A stretch of DNA of 46,379 nt, taken from DASXKD01 sp963734725. GTDB lineage: Bacteria > Actinomycetota > Actinomycetes > Streptosporangiales > Streptosporangiaceae. The notes beneath the pieces were generated by a model. That model searched no databases, was not told where the DNA came from, and worked only from the letters and a program-made list of their open reading frames with translations. The first letter of the stretch is position 1. The number at the start of each line of letters is the position of its first letter. A program made the position numbers and the translations under genes. Positions 1-8,454 of this stretch are shown here, piece by piece. The stretch spans positions 1-46,379 of the forward strand of contig CAVTIX010000026.1 of NCBI GenBank assembly GCA_963734725.1, read 5' to 3'.

Positions 1-692
1 TGATTTCCCTTCGTGCCCGGAAGGCGAGGTCCCAGCTGAGATCACTGACCGCTTCGCGCTTGCAAGCAGGCACGATCCCGTTGATCACGTAGAGCTGTGC
101 TGCGCTGCTGGTCACCACTTCCGGATGTCTTCGGGACACTCTCGGCGGATGAGCACGAACAGCTGACCCCGCGAACACTCACGGGGGCTTTGTCGCAAGG
201 TCAGCGCCAACAGCCCCGCGCATCCCGTGGTCGTCCACCTGACCCACCGGTCCAGCTACCCACTCACTGGCCACCCCTAAGTAAGGATCAGCTCACCCGT
301 GAGCTCAGGCATATACGTAAGAGGCGAGTCCCCCTCGGGCACTAAATGATCATGATTGACCAGCGCCTATACCGTTCTTGAGATCATGGCGGTTGATAAC
401 GCCGCATCAGAGGCATCGGGTTCAGCTCGGTTTCTAGTCCCAGTAGTTATCTTCCGCCTCAGTGATGGCCGGTCGCTGCCCAATGCGCTCGTCGCCGACG
501 CTGGCGATCGAGCTGACCGCCCACCGAACACGGATCCAACTGTGGCGGCCGGATTCGGTAGCGCGATTCCCGGAATCGGTAGCCGCAACCTCAGGAATCC
601 GTAGCTGCTGCCGATGCCCGCCCGCCGCCCGCTGCATCAGGTTGGACCCGGCGACAACAGTCGCCAACTGACCAGCCTTGAGGAGCGTCCAC
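1..692. other. Leading intergenic region, no convincing gene
   Basis: No reading frame here looks like a conserved protein. Short open frames at 97-345 and 356-604 have arginine/proline-rich low-complexity composition and no ribosome binding site at a sensible distance. The right-hand part (about 550-640) holds repeated GGTAGC half-sites and a palindrome upstream of the acetyltransferase gene, listed separately. The left part may be the remnant of a gene cut by the window edge, but I see nothing recognisable in it. Confidence 0.4.
555..640 (+). promoter_or_regulatory. Cluster of GGTAGC half-sites upstream of the GNAT gene
   Basis: TCGGTAGC occurs near 555 and again near 577. Between them GATTCCCGGAATC (565-577) is a perfect 6+1+6 palindrome. 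At 600-613 CGTAGCTGCTGCCG is an imperfect copy of the palindrome found upstream of the methyltransferase gene (4335-4349). After it both sites run on with nearly the same sequence, GATGCCCG then C/G-rich CCGCCGCCCG then GCAT. Shared spacing and sequence upstream of two genes flanking a LuxR-LAL regulator suggest an operator or shared promoter. The regulator that binds is inference. Confidence 0.45.
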
Positions 693-1517
693 GTGATCAA
701 TGACCATATCCATGCCGCGCAGGCGGCCGAGCGGCGCCGAGACCTGCTCGCAGAGGCGGAGGCCGCTCGCCGGGCCAAGCAAGCACGGTCGCACCGGCAG
801 TGGCCTGCCGTGCCCGCCGCTCGCCGACGGCCGCTTCGCGGGCCGATCGGTCGGCTGTTGCCCGGCTGGCGGTCCGGACCGCGGCACGCGGCGAGCGGCG
901 AGCCGGCACTGCTGCGCGACGGATCAGAGGTACTGATACGGCCGGTCAAGGGCACTGATGCCCCGCTCCTGGCCGACGGCTTCGCCCGGTTGAGTGCCAG
1001 ATCACGCCAGATGCGGTTCCTGAGGACGAAGAACGAACTGTCCCCGTCGGAGTTGCGCTACTTCACCGAGATCGACCATCACGACCATGAAGCGCTCGGT
1101 GCGGTGGATCGCGCCAACGGGCGCGGCGTGGGCGTCGCTCGTTACGTCCGGTCCGCTCAAGACGCACGGTCCGCCGAAATAGCTGTCACCGTCGTGGACG
1201 AATGGCAAGGCCGGGGACTCGGCACCGAACTGCTGGCTCAACTGTCTGAGCGTGCCCGCGAGGAGGGTATCCGCCGGTTCACCGCACTGGTCGCGGCTGA
1301 CAATGTGGCGGTGGCTGGATTGGCACGGAGCGTCGGGGCGGAGCTTGTCCGCCGTGAGCCTGCCACCGTGGTCTACGAGATCCCGCTGGTTCCACGGGAA
1401 GAGTCCGGCTACACCGAGGCCGAGCAGGTGAAACAGTCTCAGACCCGGATACGCGCGGCCGGTGGCCGGGCATCGACGGCGGGTGGCAGGGGCAGCCGTA
1501 GCTACCGGGCGGGCTGA
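693..1517 (+). CDS. GNAT family N-acetyltransferase
   Basis: A 274-residue protein whose central part, about residues 70-210, is a GCN5-related N-acetyltransferase domain. The acetyl-CoA pyrophosphate-binding motif is Q-G-R-G-L-G at residues 172-177, preceded by the typical beta-4 stretch and followed by ADNVAVAGLARSVGAEL. It should transfer an acetyl group from acetyl-CoA to an amine; the substrate cannot be read from sequence. The N-terminal ~60 residues are Ala/Arg-rich and probably helical, and the C-terminal 30 residues are basic and low-complexity. I chose GTG 693 because AGGAG at 681-685 sits 7 nt upstream; the in-frame TTG at 678 overlaps that Shine-Dalgarno. It precedes, on the same strand, the LuxR-LAL regulator and shares an upstream box with the methyltransferase gene. 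Confidence 0.8.
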   Translation: MINDHIHAAQAAERRRDLLAEAEAARRAKQARSHRQWPAVPAARRRPLRGPIGRLLPGWRSGPRHAASGEPALLRDGSEVLIRPVKGTDAPLLADGFARLSARSRQMRFLRTKNELSPSELRYFTEIDHHDHEALGAVDRANGRGVGVARYVRSAQDARSAEIAVTVVDEWQGRGLGTELLAQLSERAREEGIRRFTALVAADNVAVAGLARSVGAELVRREPATVVYEIPLVPREESGYTEAEQVKQSQTRIRAAGGRASTAGGRGSRSYRAG

Positions 1518-1675
1518 GGCTGTGGACCTTGCTGAACGCTCAGGCTCTGCTCAACGGCACGGCCGGACCTCCGGACAGCGCCGCCCTTGTTGAGGACGGC
1601 CGCCAGCGCATGGCTGCGCGGCGGGCGAACTGACCGGAGGATGCGTCGTAGCCGGGCCTTGTAGCTCGCAGCGCG

Positions 1676-1708
1676 TTCACAAGTTTGCCATTCTTTTAGA
1701 ATCACGGT
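1676..1708 (+). promoter_or_regulatory. Likely leaderless promoter of the LuxR-LAL gene
   Basis: TAGAAT at 1697-1702 is a good -10 element, with a weak -35 candidate TTCACA at 1676-1681 (15-nt spacer). The expected start of transcription, about 7 nt after the -10, falls on the A of the ATG at 1709. No Shine-Dalgarno is present before that ATG. A leaderless mRNA, common in actinomycetes, explains both facts. Confidence 0.45.
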
Positions 1709-4318
1709 ATGCGACGGGGGATTCTGGAGCGCGAGGCCGAACTGTCGGTTCTCGCCGATGCCGTGCGGGTGGCCGCCGGCCGGCACGGATCCGTTGCGCT
1801 GGTCATGGGTGAGGCGGGGATCGGCAAGTCCAGCCTAATTGAGGCACTGCGCTCCCATCTGCCCGCCGAGGGCAGGATGCTGGTCGGCTACTGCGATGAT
1901 CTGGCGACCCCGCGGACCCTTGGCCCGTTTCGCGACCTGGTGGGCAGTGTGGGAACCGAGCTCAGCCACGCGGTGACGGACGGCGGTGACCGCGACCGCG
2001 TTCTCGCCGCCCTGCGCGCGGAACTGACCTGGCCCGAGCATCCGACCGTTCTGGTTGTTGAGGATGTTCACTGGGCTGACGACGCGACGCTCGACGCGCT
2101 GCGTTACCTCATCCGGCGGATCGCCGACCTGCCGGCCGTCCTGGTACTTACCTACCGCGATGATGAGCTGACCCGCGAGCACCCGCTTCATGGCCTGCTG
2201 GGCCAGGCATCCCGCAGCGACCATGTACGGCATCTGCCGCTGCGCCGGCTGTCGCAGCAAGCCGTACGGGAGCTTAGCGCGGGAAGCTCAGTCGACGCGC
2301 ACGACCTGTTCGCGCTGACGTCCGGGAATCCGTTCTTCGTCCAGGAGTTGCTTGCCTCGGCGCAGGGCGAGCGTGTTCCGCCGACGATCGCCGATGCCGT
2401 GCTGGCCCGGGTCCGGAGCCTGGAGTTGTCAGTCCAGGATGTGCTCGAGCAGTTGGCCGTCGTCCCGTCCGCGCTTGACCGCTGGCTGGTCGATGTGCTC
2501 GTGCCCGACACCGGCCCCGGCCGGGTAGCCGCGCTAACGGCGGCCGAGCAACGCGGCCTGCTGACCGTGTCCACGCGCAAGCTCTCCTTCCGGCACGAAC
2601 TCACCCGCCGTGCCGTCGCGGGATCGCTGTCGGCAGCACGGCTGATGGCGCTGAACCAGCGGGTGCTCGCCGCGCTGGTGGACCACGACGGGTCTGACGT
2701 GGCCCGGATCGTTCACCACGCGGCGCAAGCAGGTGACGTAGACGCCATAGTTCGTTATGGTCCGGCCGCCGCGCGGGAGGCGGTCCGCGCTGGCGCGCAC
2801 CGCGAGGCCGTCGCCCACTTTGCTCTTGTGCTCGACCACGAAGACCGGTTCCCCCCCGGTGAGCGGGCCGAACTGCTCGCGCAGTACGCGATCGAGTGCT
2901 ACACGACCGGAGCGATAGACAAGGCGATCGAAGCCGAACGGCGTGCGGTTGATCTGAACCGCTCACTGGGGGATCTGGGCCAGGTCGGCGCCAGCCTGCG
3001 ATGGCTGTCGCGGATGTACTGGATGGCAGGCGATCGCGCGAACGGCGAGTACGCCGGCCGGGAGGCGGTCGAGGTGCTGAAGCAGGCCGGCGACAGCCGG
3101 CTGCTCGCGCTTGCGTTGAGCAACGAATCCCAGCTGTGCGTGCTCGCTCACCGCCCCGCCGAAAGCATCGCCTACGGCGAGCGCGCCGCCGCGCTCGCCC
3201 GTGAGGTGGGCGATGCGGCGATCACCTCACACGCGCTGACGAACATCGGCATCTCCCGCTGGCATCTCGGCGATCCTGCTGGCCAGCCCACCATAGAGGA
3301 GGCGCTCCGGGTTGCCCTGGAGGCGGGCGAGGTTGAGGACGCCTGCCGTGCGTACATTAACCTGGCCTGGATCCTGCTCGACTGGTGCCGCCTCGACGAG
3401 GCCGAGCGTTACCTGACCGCGGGCATGCGGCTCGCCGAGGACTCCGAGTTTTTCGGCTACCTGTCGTACATGCAGGTTGAGCGGGCGCGGCTGGAGTTCG
3501 CCCAGGGCTCATGGGAGGAGGCCGTCCGCACCGCCAGCGCTTTGACGGACGCGTTCCTGGCGGCAAGATGCCCGGCGCTGACCGTGCTGGGCCGGGTGCG
3601 GGCCCGGCGCGCGCAGCCAGGGGCTGGCTCGCTGCTGTTGTCCGCGTGGAAGCTGGCGGTGCAGATCGATGAGCTGCAGCGGACAGGCCCGGCCGCGGCC
3701 GCGTGCGCAGAGGATGCCTGGCTTGGCGGAGACCATGCCCGGGTCCGCGACATTGCCGCACCGGTGTACCAGGAAGCGAAGCGGCTGGGTGGCCGGGTGT
3801 ACCAGGCGGAGCTCGGTTACTGGCTGGCCAAGGCGGGGCAGCCGGTCCAGCCGGAGGGGAATCACCCGTACGCGGTGCAGGCGGCGGGCCGGTGGCGGGA
3901 GGCCGCCGCGGCGTGGGAGGCCGCAGGATGCCCGTACGAGCACGCCGCGGCCCTGGCGGAAAGCCCCGACAAGCAGCACTTGCTGACGGCGCTTGGGATG
4001 CTTGACGAGCTCGGCGCCAAACCGCTCGCCACCGTGGTTCGCAGGCGGCTGCGCGCGCTCGGCGTGACCCGGATTCCGCGCGGGCCGCTGGGCGAAACGA
4101 GGGTCAACCCGGCCGGCCTGACCGCCCGGCAGATCGACGTGCTGCGCCTGCTCGGCAAGGGCTATACGAACGCTCAGATCGCCAGCCAGCTCGTGGTTTC
4201 CGTGCGCACGGTCGACAGCCACGTCGCCGCGGTGCTTGGCAAGCTCGGCGCGGCCACCCGGCGGGAGGCCGCTGCCCGCGCGGCTGAGCTGGGTGTCCTC
4301 GACACCGAAGACCGGTAA
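1709..4318 (+). CDS. LuxR family transcriptional regulator, LAL (MalT-like) type
   Basis: An 869-residue large ATP-binding LuxR regulator. An N-terminal AAA/NB-ARC-like ATPase carries Walker A GEAGIGKS at residues 34-41 and Walker B VLVVEDVHWADD at about 114-125. The middle (about 330-760) is an alpha-helical TPR-like sensor region. A C-terminal LuxR/FixJ helix-turn-helix occupies residues 804-860 (LTARQIDVLRLLGKGYTNAQ onward). LAL proteins bind ATP and an effector, oligomerise and activate nearby promoters, often in secondary-metabolite loci. Length and domain order are typical. It starts without a Shine-Dalgarno (see the promoter entry) and lies between the GNAT and methyltransferase genes, which share a palindromic box it may recognise; that link is inference. 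Confidence 0.9.
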   Translation: MRRGILEREAELSVLADAVRVAAGRHGSVALVMGEAGIGKSSLIEALRSHLPAEGRMLVGYCDDLATPRTLGPFRDLVGSVGTELSHAVTDGGDRDRVLAALRAELTWPEHPTVLVVEDVHWADDATLDALRYLIRRIADLPAVLVLTYRDDELTREHPLHGLLGQASRSDHVRHLPLRRLSQQAVRELSAGSSVDAHDLFALTSGNPFFVQELLASAQGERVPPTIADAVLARVRSLELSVQDVLEQLAVVPSALDRWLVDVLVPDTGPGRVAALTAAEQRGLLTVSTRKLSFRHELTRRAVAGSLSAARLMALNQRVLAALVDHDGSDVARIVHHAAQAGDVDAIVRYGPAAAREAVRAGAHREAVAHFALVLDHEDRFPPGERAELLAQYAIECYTTGAIDKAIEAERRAVDLNRSLGDLGQVGASLRWLSRMYWMAGDRANGEYAGREAVEVLKQAGDSRLLALALSNESQLCVLAHRPAESIAYGERAAALAREVGDAAITSHALTNIGISRWHLGDPAGQPTIEEALRVALEAGEVEDACRAYINLAWILLDWCRLDEAERYLTAGMRLAEDSEFFGYLSYMQVERARLEFAQGSWEEAVRTASALTDAFLAARCPALTVLGRVRARRAQPGAGSLLLSAWKLAVQIDELQRTGPAAAACAEDAWLGGDHARVRDIAAPVYQEAKRLGGRVYQAELGYWLAKAGQPVQPEGNHPYAVQAAGRWREAAAAWEAAGCPYEHAAALAESPDKQHLLTALGMLDELGAKPLATVVRRRLRALGVTRIPRGPLGETRVNPAGLTARQIDVLRLLGKGYTNAQIASQLVVSVRTVDSHVAAVLGKLGAATRREAAARAAELGVLDTEDR

Positions 4319-4334
4319 CCCAGGCCGCTAATCT

Positions 4335-4349
4335 CGGTAGCCGCTACCG
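4335..4349 (+). promoter_or_regulatory. Perfect palindrome upstream of the methyltransferase gene
   Basis: CGGTAGC-C-GCTACCG is a perfect 7+1+7 inverted repeat, 17 bp after the regulator's stop and about 95 bp before the methyltransferase start. A degenerate copy with the same flanking sequence lies at 600-613 before the GNAT gene. Size and symmetry fit a dimeric regulator operator. The neighbouring LuxR-LAL protein is the obvious candidate, but LuxR-type regulators usually bind longer sites. Confidence 0.5.
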
Positions 4350-4445
4350 ATGCCCGGCCGCCGCCCGGCGGCATACCTCTGGAGTCAGGCCGAAAACGTC
4401 CCGGCCTGACCGAGCACCTGGTCAGGCCGCTCAACGGAGGTACAG

Positions 4446-5501
4446 ATGGCAATCGATCAGGACAAGCTGACCGAGTTCTTGCACAAATTCGTGGAAGACC
4501 TCGGCGCGACAATGGCCGCGGGCAACGTGCTCGTCGGCGACCGGCTGGGCTTTTACCGGGTGCTCGCCGAGCAGCCGATGCTGCCGCACGAGCTCGCCGA
4601 GCACACCGGCGCCGCCACCCGCTACGTCGATGAATGGCTGCGCGGCCAAGCCGCCGGGGGCTACGTGGAATACCACCCGGACACCGGAGGATACTCGCTC
4701 ACGCCGGAACAGGCCTTCGCCCTGGCCGACCCGGACGGGGCAGTCTTTGCGCCGGGCGCGTTCGAGTTCGCGCTCGGCGCGCTGCGGTCGGAGCAGAGGG
4801 TCATCCAGGCGTTTCGCACCGGTGAGGGTGTCGGCTGGCACGAGCACGACGAGGGGGTCTTCTCGGGCTGTGAGCGCTTCTTCCGGCCCGGGTACGCCGC
4901 GAATCTGGTCGCCAGCTGGCTCCCGGCGCTCGACGGTGTCGAGGGCAAGCTCAACGCCGGTGCCTGGGTCGCCGACATCGGGTGCGGCCACGGCGCGTCC
5001 ACGACACTGATGGCACGCGCGTACCCGACGTCGAGCTTCACCGGCTCGGATTACCACGAAGAGTCCATCATCCAAGCGCGCAAGCGCGCCGCCGACGCGG
5101 GCCTGGCTGACCGGGTGAAATTCGATGTCGCATCGGCGCAGACCTTCGGCGGCGGCCCGTATGACCTGGTGACCAGCTTCGACTGCCTGCACGACATGGG
5201 TGACCCGCTCGGCGCGGCCCGTCACATCCGGGAGACGCTCGCGCCCGACGGGACCTGGATGATCGTCGAACCCGCCGCCGGCGGCGGCGTGACCGACAAC
5301 CTCACCCCCGTGGGGCGGGTCTACTATTCGTTCTCCACGTTCTTGTGCGTGCCGAACGCGCTGTCCCAAGACGGCGGCTACTCCCTCGGCGCCCAGGCCG
5401 GCGAGGAGCCGATACGCCGGCTTGCCGCCGACGCCGGGTACTCAGGCTTCCGCCGGGTCGCCGAGACGCCCTTCAACATCATCTACGAGGCCCGCCCGTA
5501 G
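4446..5501 (+). CDS. Class I SAM-dependent methyltransferase
   Basis: A 351-residue protein. Residues ~20-95 resemble the winged-helix dimerisation region found before the catalytic domain of O-/small-molecule methyltransferases. The Rossmann domain follows, with SAM motif I VADIGCGHG at residues 175-183, an acidic loop around SDYHEES, and a later VTSFDCLHDMGDP stretch. It should methylate a small molecule using SAM; the substrate is unknown. ATG 4446 has GGAGG about 5 nt upstream. The exporter gene starts 227 bp downstream beyond a strong hairpin, so the two may be one unit. From codon 177 onward the gene is duplicated at 15099-15624. A biosynthesis, self-resistance or detoxification role with the exporter is plausible but inferred. 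Confidence 0.85.
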   Translation: MAIDQDKLTEFLHKFVEDLGATMAAGNVLVGDRLGFYRVLAEQPMLPHELAEHTGAATRYVDEWLRGQAAGGYVEYHPDTGGYSLTPEQAFALADPDGAVFAPGAFEFALGALRSEQRVIQAFRTGEGVGWHEHDEGVFSGCERFFRPGYAANLVASWLPALDGVEGKLNAGAWVADIGCGHGASTTLMARAYPTSSFTGSDYHEESIIQARKRAADAGLADRVKFDVASAQTFGGGPYDLVTSFDCLHDMGDPLGAARHIRETLAPDGTWMIVEPAAGGGVTDNLTPVGRVYYSFSTFLCVPNALSQDGGYSLGAQAGEEPIRRLAADAGYSGFRRVAETPFNIIYEARP

Positions 5502-5816
5502 ACCGCTGAGAAGCGGCGTACCCGCGGCAGCCGTCATGGATTTCCCAAAACGGCTGCCGCGGGCGGGCCTGCCGACGCGACCGCGGCCGACGAGGCGGGT
5601 TCCCGCCCGCTCCCGCGGCGTTCTTCCAGCGGCGCGACACGAACGCCCAGACCCGGGCGCCGCGCGAACGCCGCGCCTCATGCCTGCGGCCATGCGCCGG
5701 TCACATTTGCACACCTGAAGGAGACCAGATGCCTCGAGCAGCGGCCCTAATCGCTCGGCAGCTGCTGGCTGCCGCCGAGCGCGACAGCCGATCCCCCCGA
5801 AAGGCTGAGGATACGG
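4976..5816 (+). repeat. Direct repeat copy A (841 bp)
   Basis: This block recurs at 15099-15939, same orientation, offset 10,123 bp. Wherever I compared the two copies they were identical, and the encoded proteins match residue for residue. Here it lies inside intact genes: it starts within codon 177 of the methyltransferase and ends 29 codons into the MFS gene. Copy A is therefore the parental copy. Confidence 0.9.
5521..5563 (+). terminator. Strong hairpin after the methyltransferase gene
   Basis: CCCGCGGCAGCCGT (5521-5534) pairs perfectly with ACGGCTGCCGCGGG (5550-5563) around a 15-nt loop, beginning 19 nt after the methyltransferase stop. There is no U-tract, as is common for GC-rich actinomycete terminators. 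It may end transcription or attenuate read-through into the exporter gene. The same hairpin is present in the second copy at 15644-15686. Confidence 0.6.
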
Positions 5817-7288
5817 TGACACGCGCCCCGCGGGCCGAACTACCAGAAACTGGCCGGCGACGGTGGGCTGTGCTGGCGGTGGTTTCGGCGGCCCAGTTCC
5901 TCATCATCTTGGACCTGTGGGTTGTCAACATCGCGCTCCCGGCGCTGCAGCGCGACTTCGCGCCCGCGACGCTGGCGGATGTCTCGTGGATCCTTGATGT
6001 GTACGCGATCGTGTTGGCCGCGCTGCTGCTGCCGGCCGGGCGGGCTGCCGACGGCATCGGGCGCCGGGCCTGCTTCCTGGCCGGTCTGGTGGTGTTCGGC
6101 GCCGCGTCGCTCGGGTGCGCGCTGGCCCCGGATCTGCTGGCGCTGATCGGCTGCCGGGCGCTGCAGGCGGCCGGGGCCGCGGCGCTGATGCCTGCCTCAC
6201 TGGGGCTGGCGCTGTCGGTGTTCCCGTCCTATCAGCGCGGCACCGCGGTCGGGGTGTGGGCCGGGGCCGGCGCGGTCGCCGCGGGCAGCGGCCCGGTGCT
6301 AGGCGGCCTGCTGGTCGAGTCGAGCTGGCGCTGGATCTTCCTCATCAACCTGCCCGTGATCCTCGCCGCCCTGGCGGCAGGCCTGGTCATCTTGCCGCGG
6401 CGCCCCGGCGCGCGGGATGGCCGGCGGCCCGGGCGGCGCATCGATGGCGGGGGCACTGTCTTGGCGCTGGGCGCGGTGGGCCTGGTGTGCGCCGCGCTGA
6501 CCGAGGCGCCACAGTGGGCCCCGTCGCGCACCTGGCCGGTGCTGGCCGCCGGGCTGGCCCTGGGCGCCGGGTTCGTCGCTCACGTCCGCCGCCACCCCGA
6601 TCCCCTGGTCACGCCCCGGCTGTTTTCAGCGCGCGCTTTCCGCGCCGGCGCCGCCGGGCTCGTCGCTTACTACACCGGCTTTGCGGCCATGCTCTTGGGC
6701 ATGACGCTGCTGCTAACCGCGCAGTGGCACTTTTCGGTCCTGCGGGCCGCCGCGGGCATCGCGCCCGGCCCGATCACCGCGGGGATCCTTTCACCATTCT
6801 CGGGCCGCCTGTCAGCCTCGTTCGGAGCGCGAGGCACAGTCGTGGCGGGCGCCGTGCTTTTCGCCGCGGCCGGGGCCTGGCCGCTGGCCACCGCCGGGGA
6901 CAACCCCGCCTACGCGGCGGTCGCGCTGCCCGCCATGCTGGCGTGGGGGATCGCCAACGCGCTCATCCAGCCTTCGCTGTTCGCCTCCGCGGACGCCGCG
7001 CCGCGAGCGGACCTAGCGTCGGGGGCAGCGGTGCTGGCCACAGCGCGCCAGCTGGGCTCGGCGCTGGGCGTGGCGGCCTTCGTCGCCGTGCTCAGCGGCC
7101 GCGCGGGGAGCGGTCTGGCCGGGCTGGACCGCGCCTGGATGATTGTCGTCATCACCGCAGCCATCACCGCCGTCGCCGGCCTGGGCGCTGCCCGCCGACC
7201 GGCCGCTATCCCCGCGGCGGCGGTCAGGGCCGAGACAGCTGATGATGCCGCAGCGGTCGCGTGCGGCACTTCGCGGGCACGGGGGTGA
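5729..7288 (+). CDS. MFS transporter, DHA2 (EmrB/QacA-like) family, 14 TM
   Basis: A 519-residue drug:H+ antiporter-like membrane protein. The conserved core begins near residue 45 with the first membrane helix, then WVVNIALPALQRDF, the helix 2-3 loop motif GRAADGIGRRACF, and the antiporter motif C-like GAGAVAAGSGPVLGG. About 14 hydrophobic segments follow, the DHA2 number. It should export a hydrophobic or cationic compound using the proton gradient. ATG 5729 has AAGGAG 6 nt upstream; a GTG at 5817 nearer the first helix is an alternative. Its first 29 codons lie in the duplicated block. Position after the regulator and methyltransferase suggests efflux of a product or toxin handled by that group. 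Confidence 0.88.
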   Translation: MPRAAALIARQLLAAAERDSRSPRKAEDTVTRAPRAELPETGRRRWAVLAVVSAAQFLIILDLWVVNIALPALQRDFAPATLADVSWILDVYAIVLAALLLPAGRAADGIGRRACFLAGLVVFGAASLGCALAPDLLALIGCRALQAAGAAALMPASLGLALSVFPSYQRGTAVGVWAGAGAVAAGSGPVLGGLLVESSWRWIFLINLPVILAALAAGLVILPRRPGARDGRRPGRRIDGGGTVLALGAVGLVCAALTEAPQWAPSRTWPVLAAGLALGAGFVAHVRRHPDPLVTPRLFSARAFRAGAAGLVAYYTGFAAMLLGMTLLLTAQWHFSVLRAAAGIAPGPITAGILSPFSGRLSASFGARGTVVAGAVLFAAAGAWPLATAGDNPAYAAVALPAMLAWGIANALIQPSLFASADAAPRADLASGAAVLATARQLGSALGVAAFVAVLSGRAGSGLAGLDRAWMIVVITAAITAVAGLGAARRPAAIPAAAVRAETADDAAAVACGTSRARG

Positions 7289-7294
7289 CCGCGG

Positions 7295-7624
7295 GTGGGT
7301 GCTGAGAGCTTCGACGACAGGCGGGCCGGCATTCCGGCAGGAGCGACGCAGCCGGTCGAGCGTGTGGTCGTGGTCGGCGCGGGGATCGCCGGATTGACGG
7401 TCGCGAACGCTCTTGCACACGCCGGGGTGGAGTGCGTAGTGATGGAGGCCCGCGATCGGATCGGTGTACGCCGATGGCCGATGACCAGCGGCATTCGCGA
7501 AGCAAAACGGCTTCTCGGCCGGTCCAGCATCCACCTCGACCCAATCCTTGCCGCCCACGGAGGAGACGTGCTAGGGCCACCGCGCAAAGATCACTCGGAT
7601 GACTGCTCCATAGCTGATCCGTGA
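7295..7624 (+). pseudogene. Truncated FAD-dependent oxidoreductase fragment
   Basis: Residues ~23-55 form a clear FAD-binding Rossmann start: VVVVGAGIAGLTVANALAHA with the GxGxxG signature, then a beta-strand ending in MEARDRIG, as in flavin amine oxidases and monooxygenases. Such enzymes are 350-500 residues long, yet this frame stops after 109. Sequence beyond DRIGVRRW no longer looks like the family. It begins 6 nt after the MFS stop, so it was probably once co-transcribed with it. I read it as the 5' remnant of a larger gene; a short functional protein is unlikely because the substrate and FAD-capping domains are missing. Confidence 0.6.
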
Positions 7625-7657
7625 TGTCCATCCACTCCCGATGAGAGGCAACGCCCA

Positions 7658-8044
7658 ATGACTAGGAAGGCAATCTCCACCGACACTGCGCCGACCGCGC
7701 TCGGGCCCTACAGCCAGGCCATCGTCGCCGGCGGCTTCGTGTTCTGCTCGGGCGCGGCCGGCATCGATCCAGCCACCGGCCTGCCCGGTGATGGCATCGA
7801 GGCGCAGACCGAACTGGCGCTGCGCAACCTCGAGGCGATCCTGACCGCCGCCGGGGCATCATTGTCGGCCCTGGTCAAGACGACCATCTTCTACGCCAAC
7901 GTGCAGGACTTCGCGACCATCAACGAGGCCTATGCACGCTTCATGCCCGACCCGCCGCCAGCTCGCTCCGCGCCGGCCAACGTGGCCCTGCCGCGCGGCC
8001 TGCTTATCTCGATCGACGCCGTCGCACTCCTTCCATCTGCATAG
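7658..8044 (+). CDS. ridA: RidA (YjgF/YER057c/UK114) family enamine/imine deaminase
   Basis: A 128-residue protein of full family length. It shows the RidA start (TALGPYSQAIVAGGFVFCSG) and the signature near the C-terminus, PPPARSAPANVALPRG. Arg103 there corresponds to the catalytic arginine of RidA proteins (Arg105 in E. coli). The family forms trimers and hydrolyses reactive enamines/imines released by PLP enzymes, though many paralogues act in specific catabolic or biosynthetic pathways. GAGAGG lies about 10 nt upstream of ATG 7658. It follows the broken flavoprotein gene; oxidases that make imines often sit beside RidA genes, so the two may once have worked together. Confidence 0.88.
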   Translation: MTRKAISTDTAPTALGPYSQAIVAGGFVFCSGAAGIDPATGLPGDGIEAQTELALRNLEAILTAAGASLSALVKTTIFYANVQDFATINEAYARFMPDPPPARSAPANVALPRGLLISIDAVALLPSA

Positions 8045-8051
8045 CGACTGT

Positions 8052-8267
8052 GTGACAAGGCGTCGAAAGGACCCTGGGAAAAGAGCTGGTCAGAGGCTCA
8101 GCCACGGTTCTGGCGAGGAGGTGGCCGACCTCGAGGAGGCGTTCGACAGGGCGGTAGTCGCCCGCGAGGCTGCCCAGGATCACCTGCGCGTCGCCCGCGA
8201 CCAGGTGGAGATACTCCGATCGCTCAACGCGAGCGTTAGCCTCGCCTACGCCGGGACGCCGGGATGA
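8052..8267 (+). CDS. Small hypothetical protein, helical/coiled-coil
   Basis: A 71-residue open frame starting with GTG 8052, 8 nt after the ridA stop. Residues ~22-60 (SGEEVADLEEAFDRAVVARE onward) are rich in Ala, Glu, Asp and Arg in a heptad-like pattern, so a coiled coil is likely. I do not recognise the family. There is no clear Shine-Dalgarno for GTG 8052, and the in-frame GTG at 8121 is preceded too closely by GAGGAG. It may be real because it is helical and continues directly from ridA, but this is weakly supported. Confidence 0.35.
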   Translation: MTRRRKDPGKRAGQRLSHGSGEEVADLEEAFDRAVVAREAAQDHLRVARDQVEILRSLNASVSLAYAGTPG

Positions 8268-8454
8268 TCGGCAACCGACCGCCCGGGCCGCGGCCACCGG
8301 CCGCAGCCAGCGTCTCGGTTACCGGCGACGTGTAGATCGCGGTGAACTCGCCCGGCTGATGCAGCGACGGCCCGGCCAGCGGCCACCGTCACCCCCCCGG
8401 CGCTTCACGTCTTGGCCCGGCAGATGGAATCGGAACCACCAAGGAGGCGTGACA

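Noticed and set aside
97..604. Two short open frames near the left edge
   Set aside because: Arg/Pro-rich shuffled composition, no ribosome binding site, no recognisable motif.
434..955. Minus-strand 173-codon frame overlapping the GNAT gene
   Set aside because: Antisense shadow of the GNAT coding frame, with low-complexity Arg/Ser/Ala composition.
4431..5369. Minus-strand 312-codon frame over the methyltransferase
   Set aside because: Antisense shadow of a strongly conserved forward gene; no motif of its own.
6115..7242. Alternative plus-strand 375-codon frame within the MFS gene
   Set aside because: Arg/Gly/Ala-rich out-of-frame reading of a GC-rich gene.
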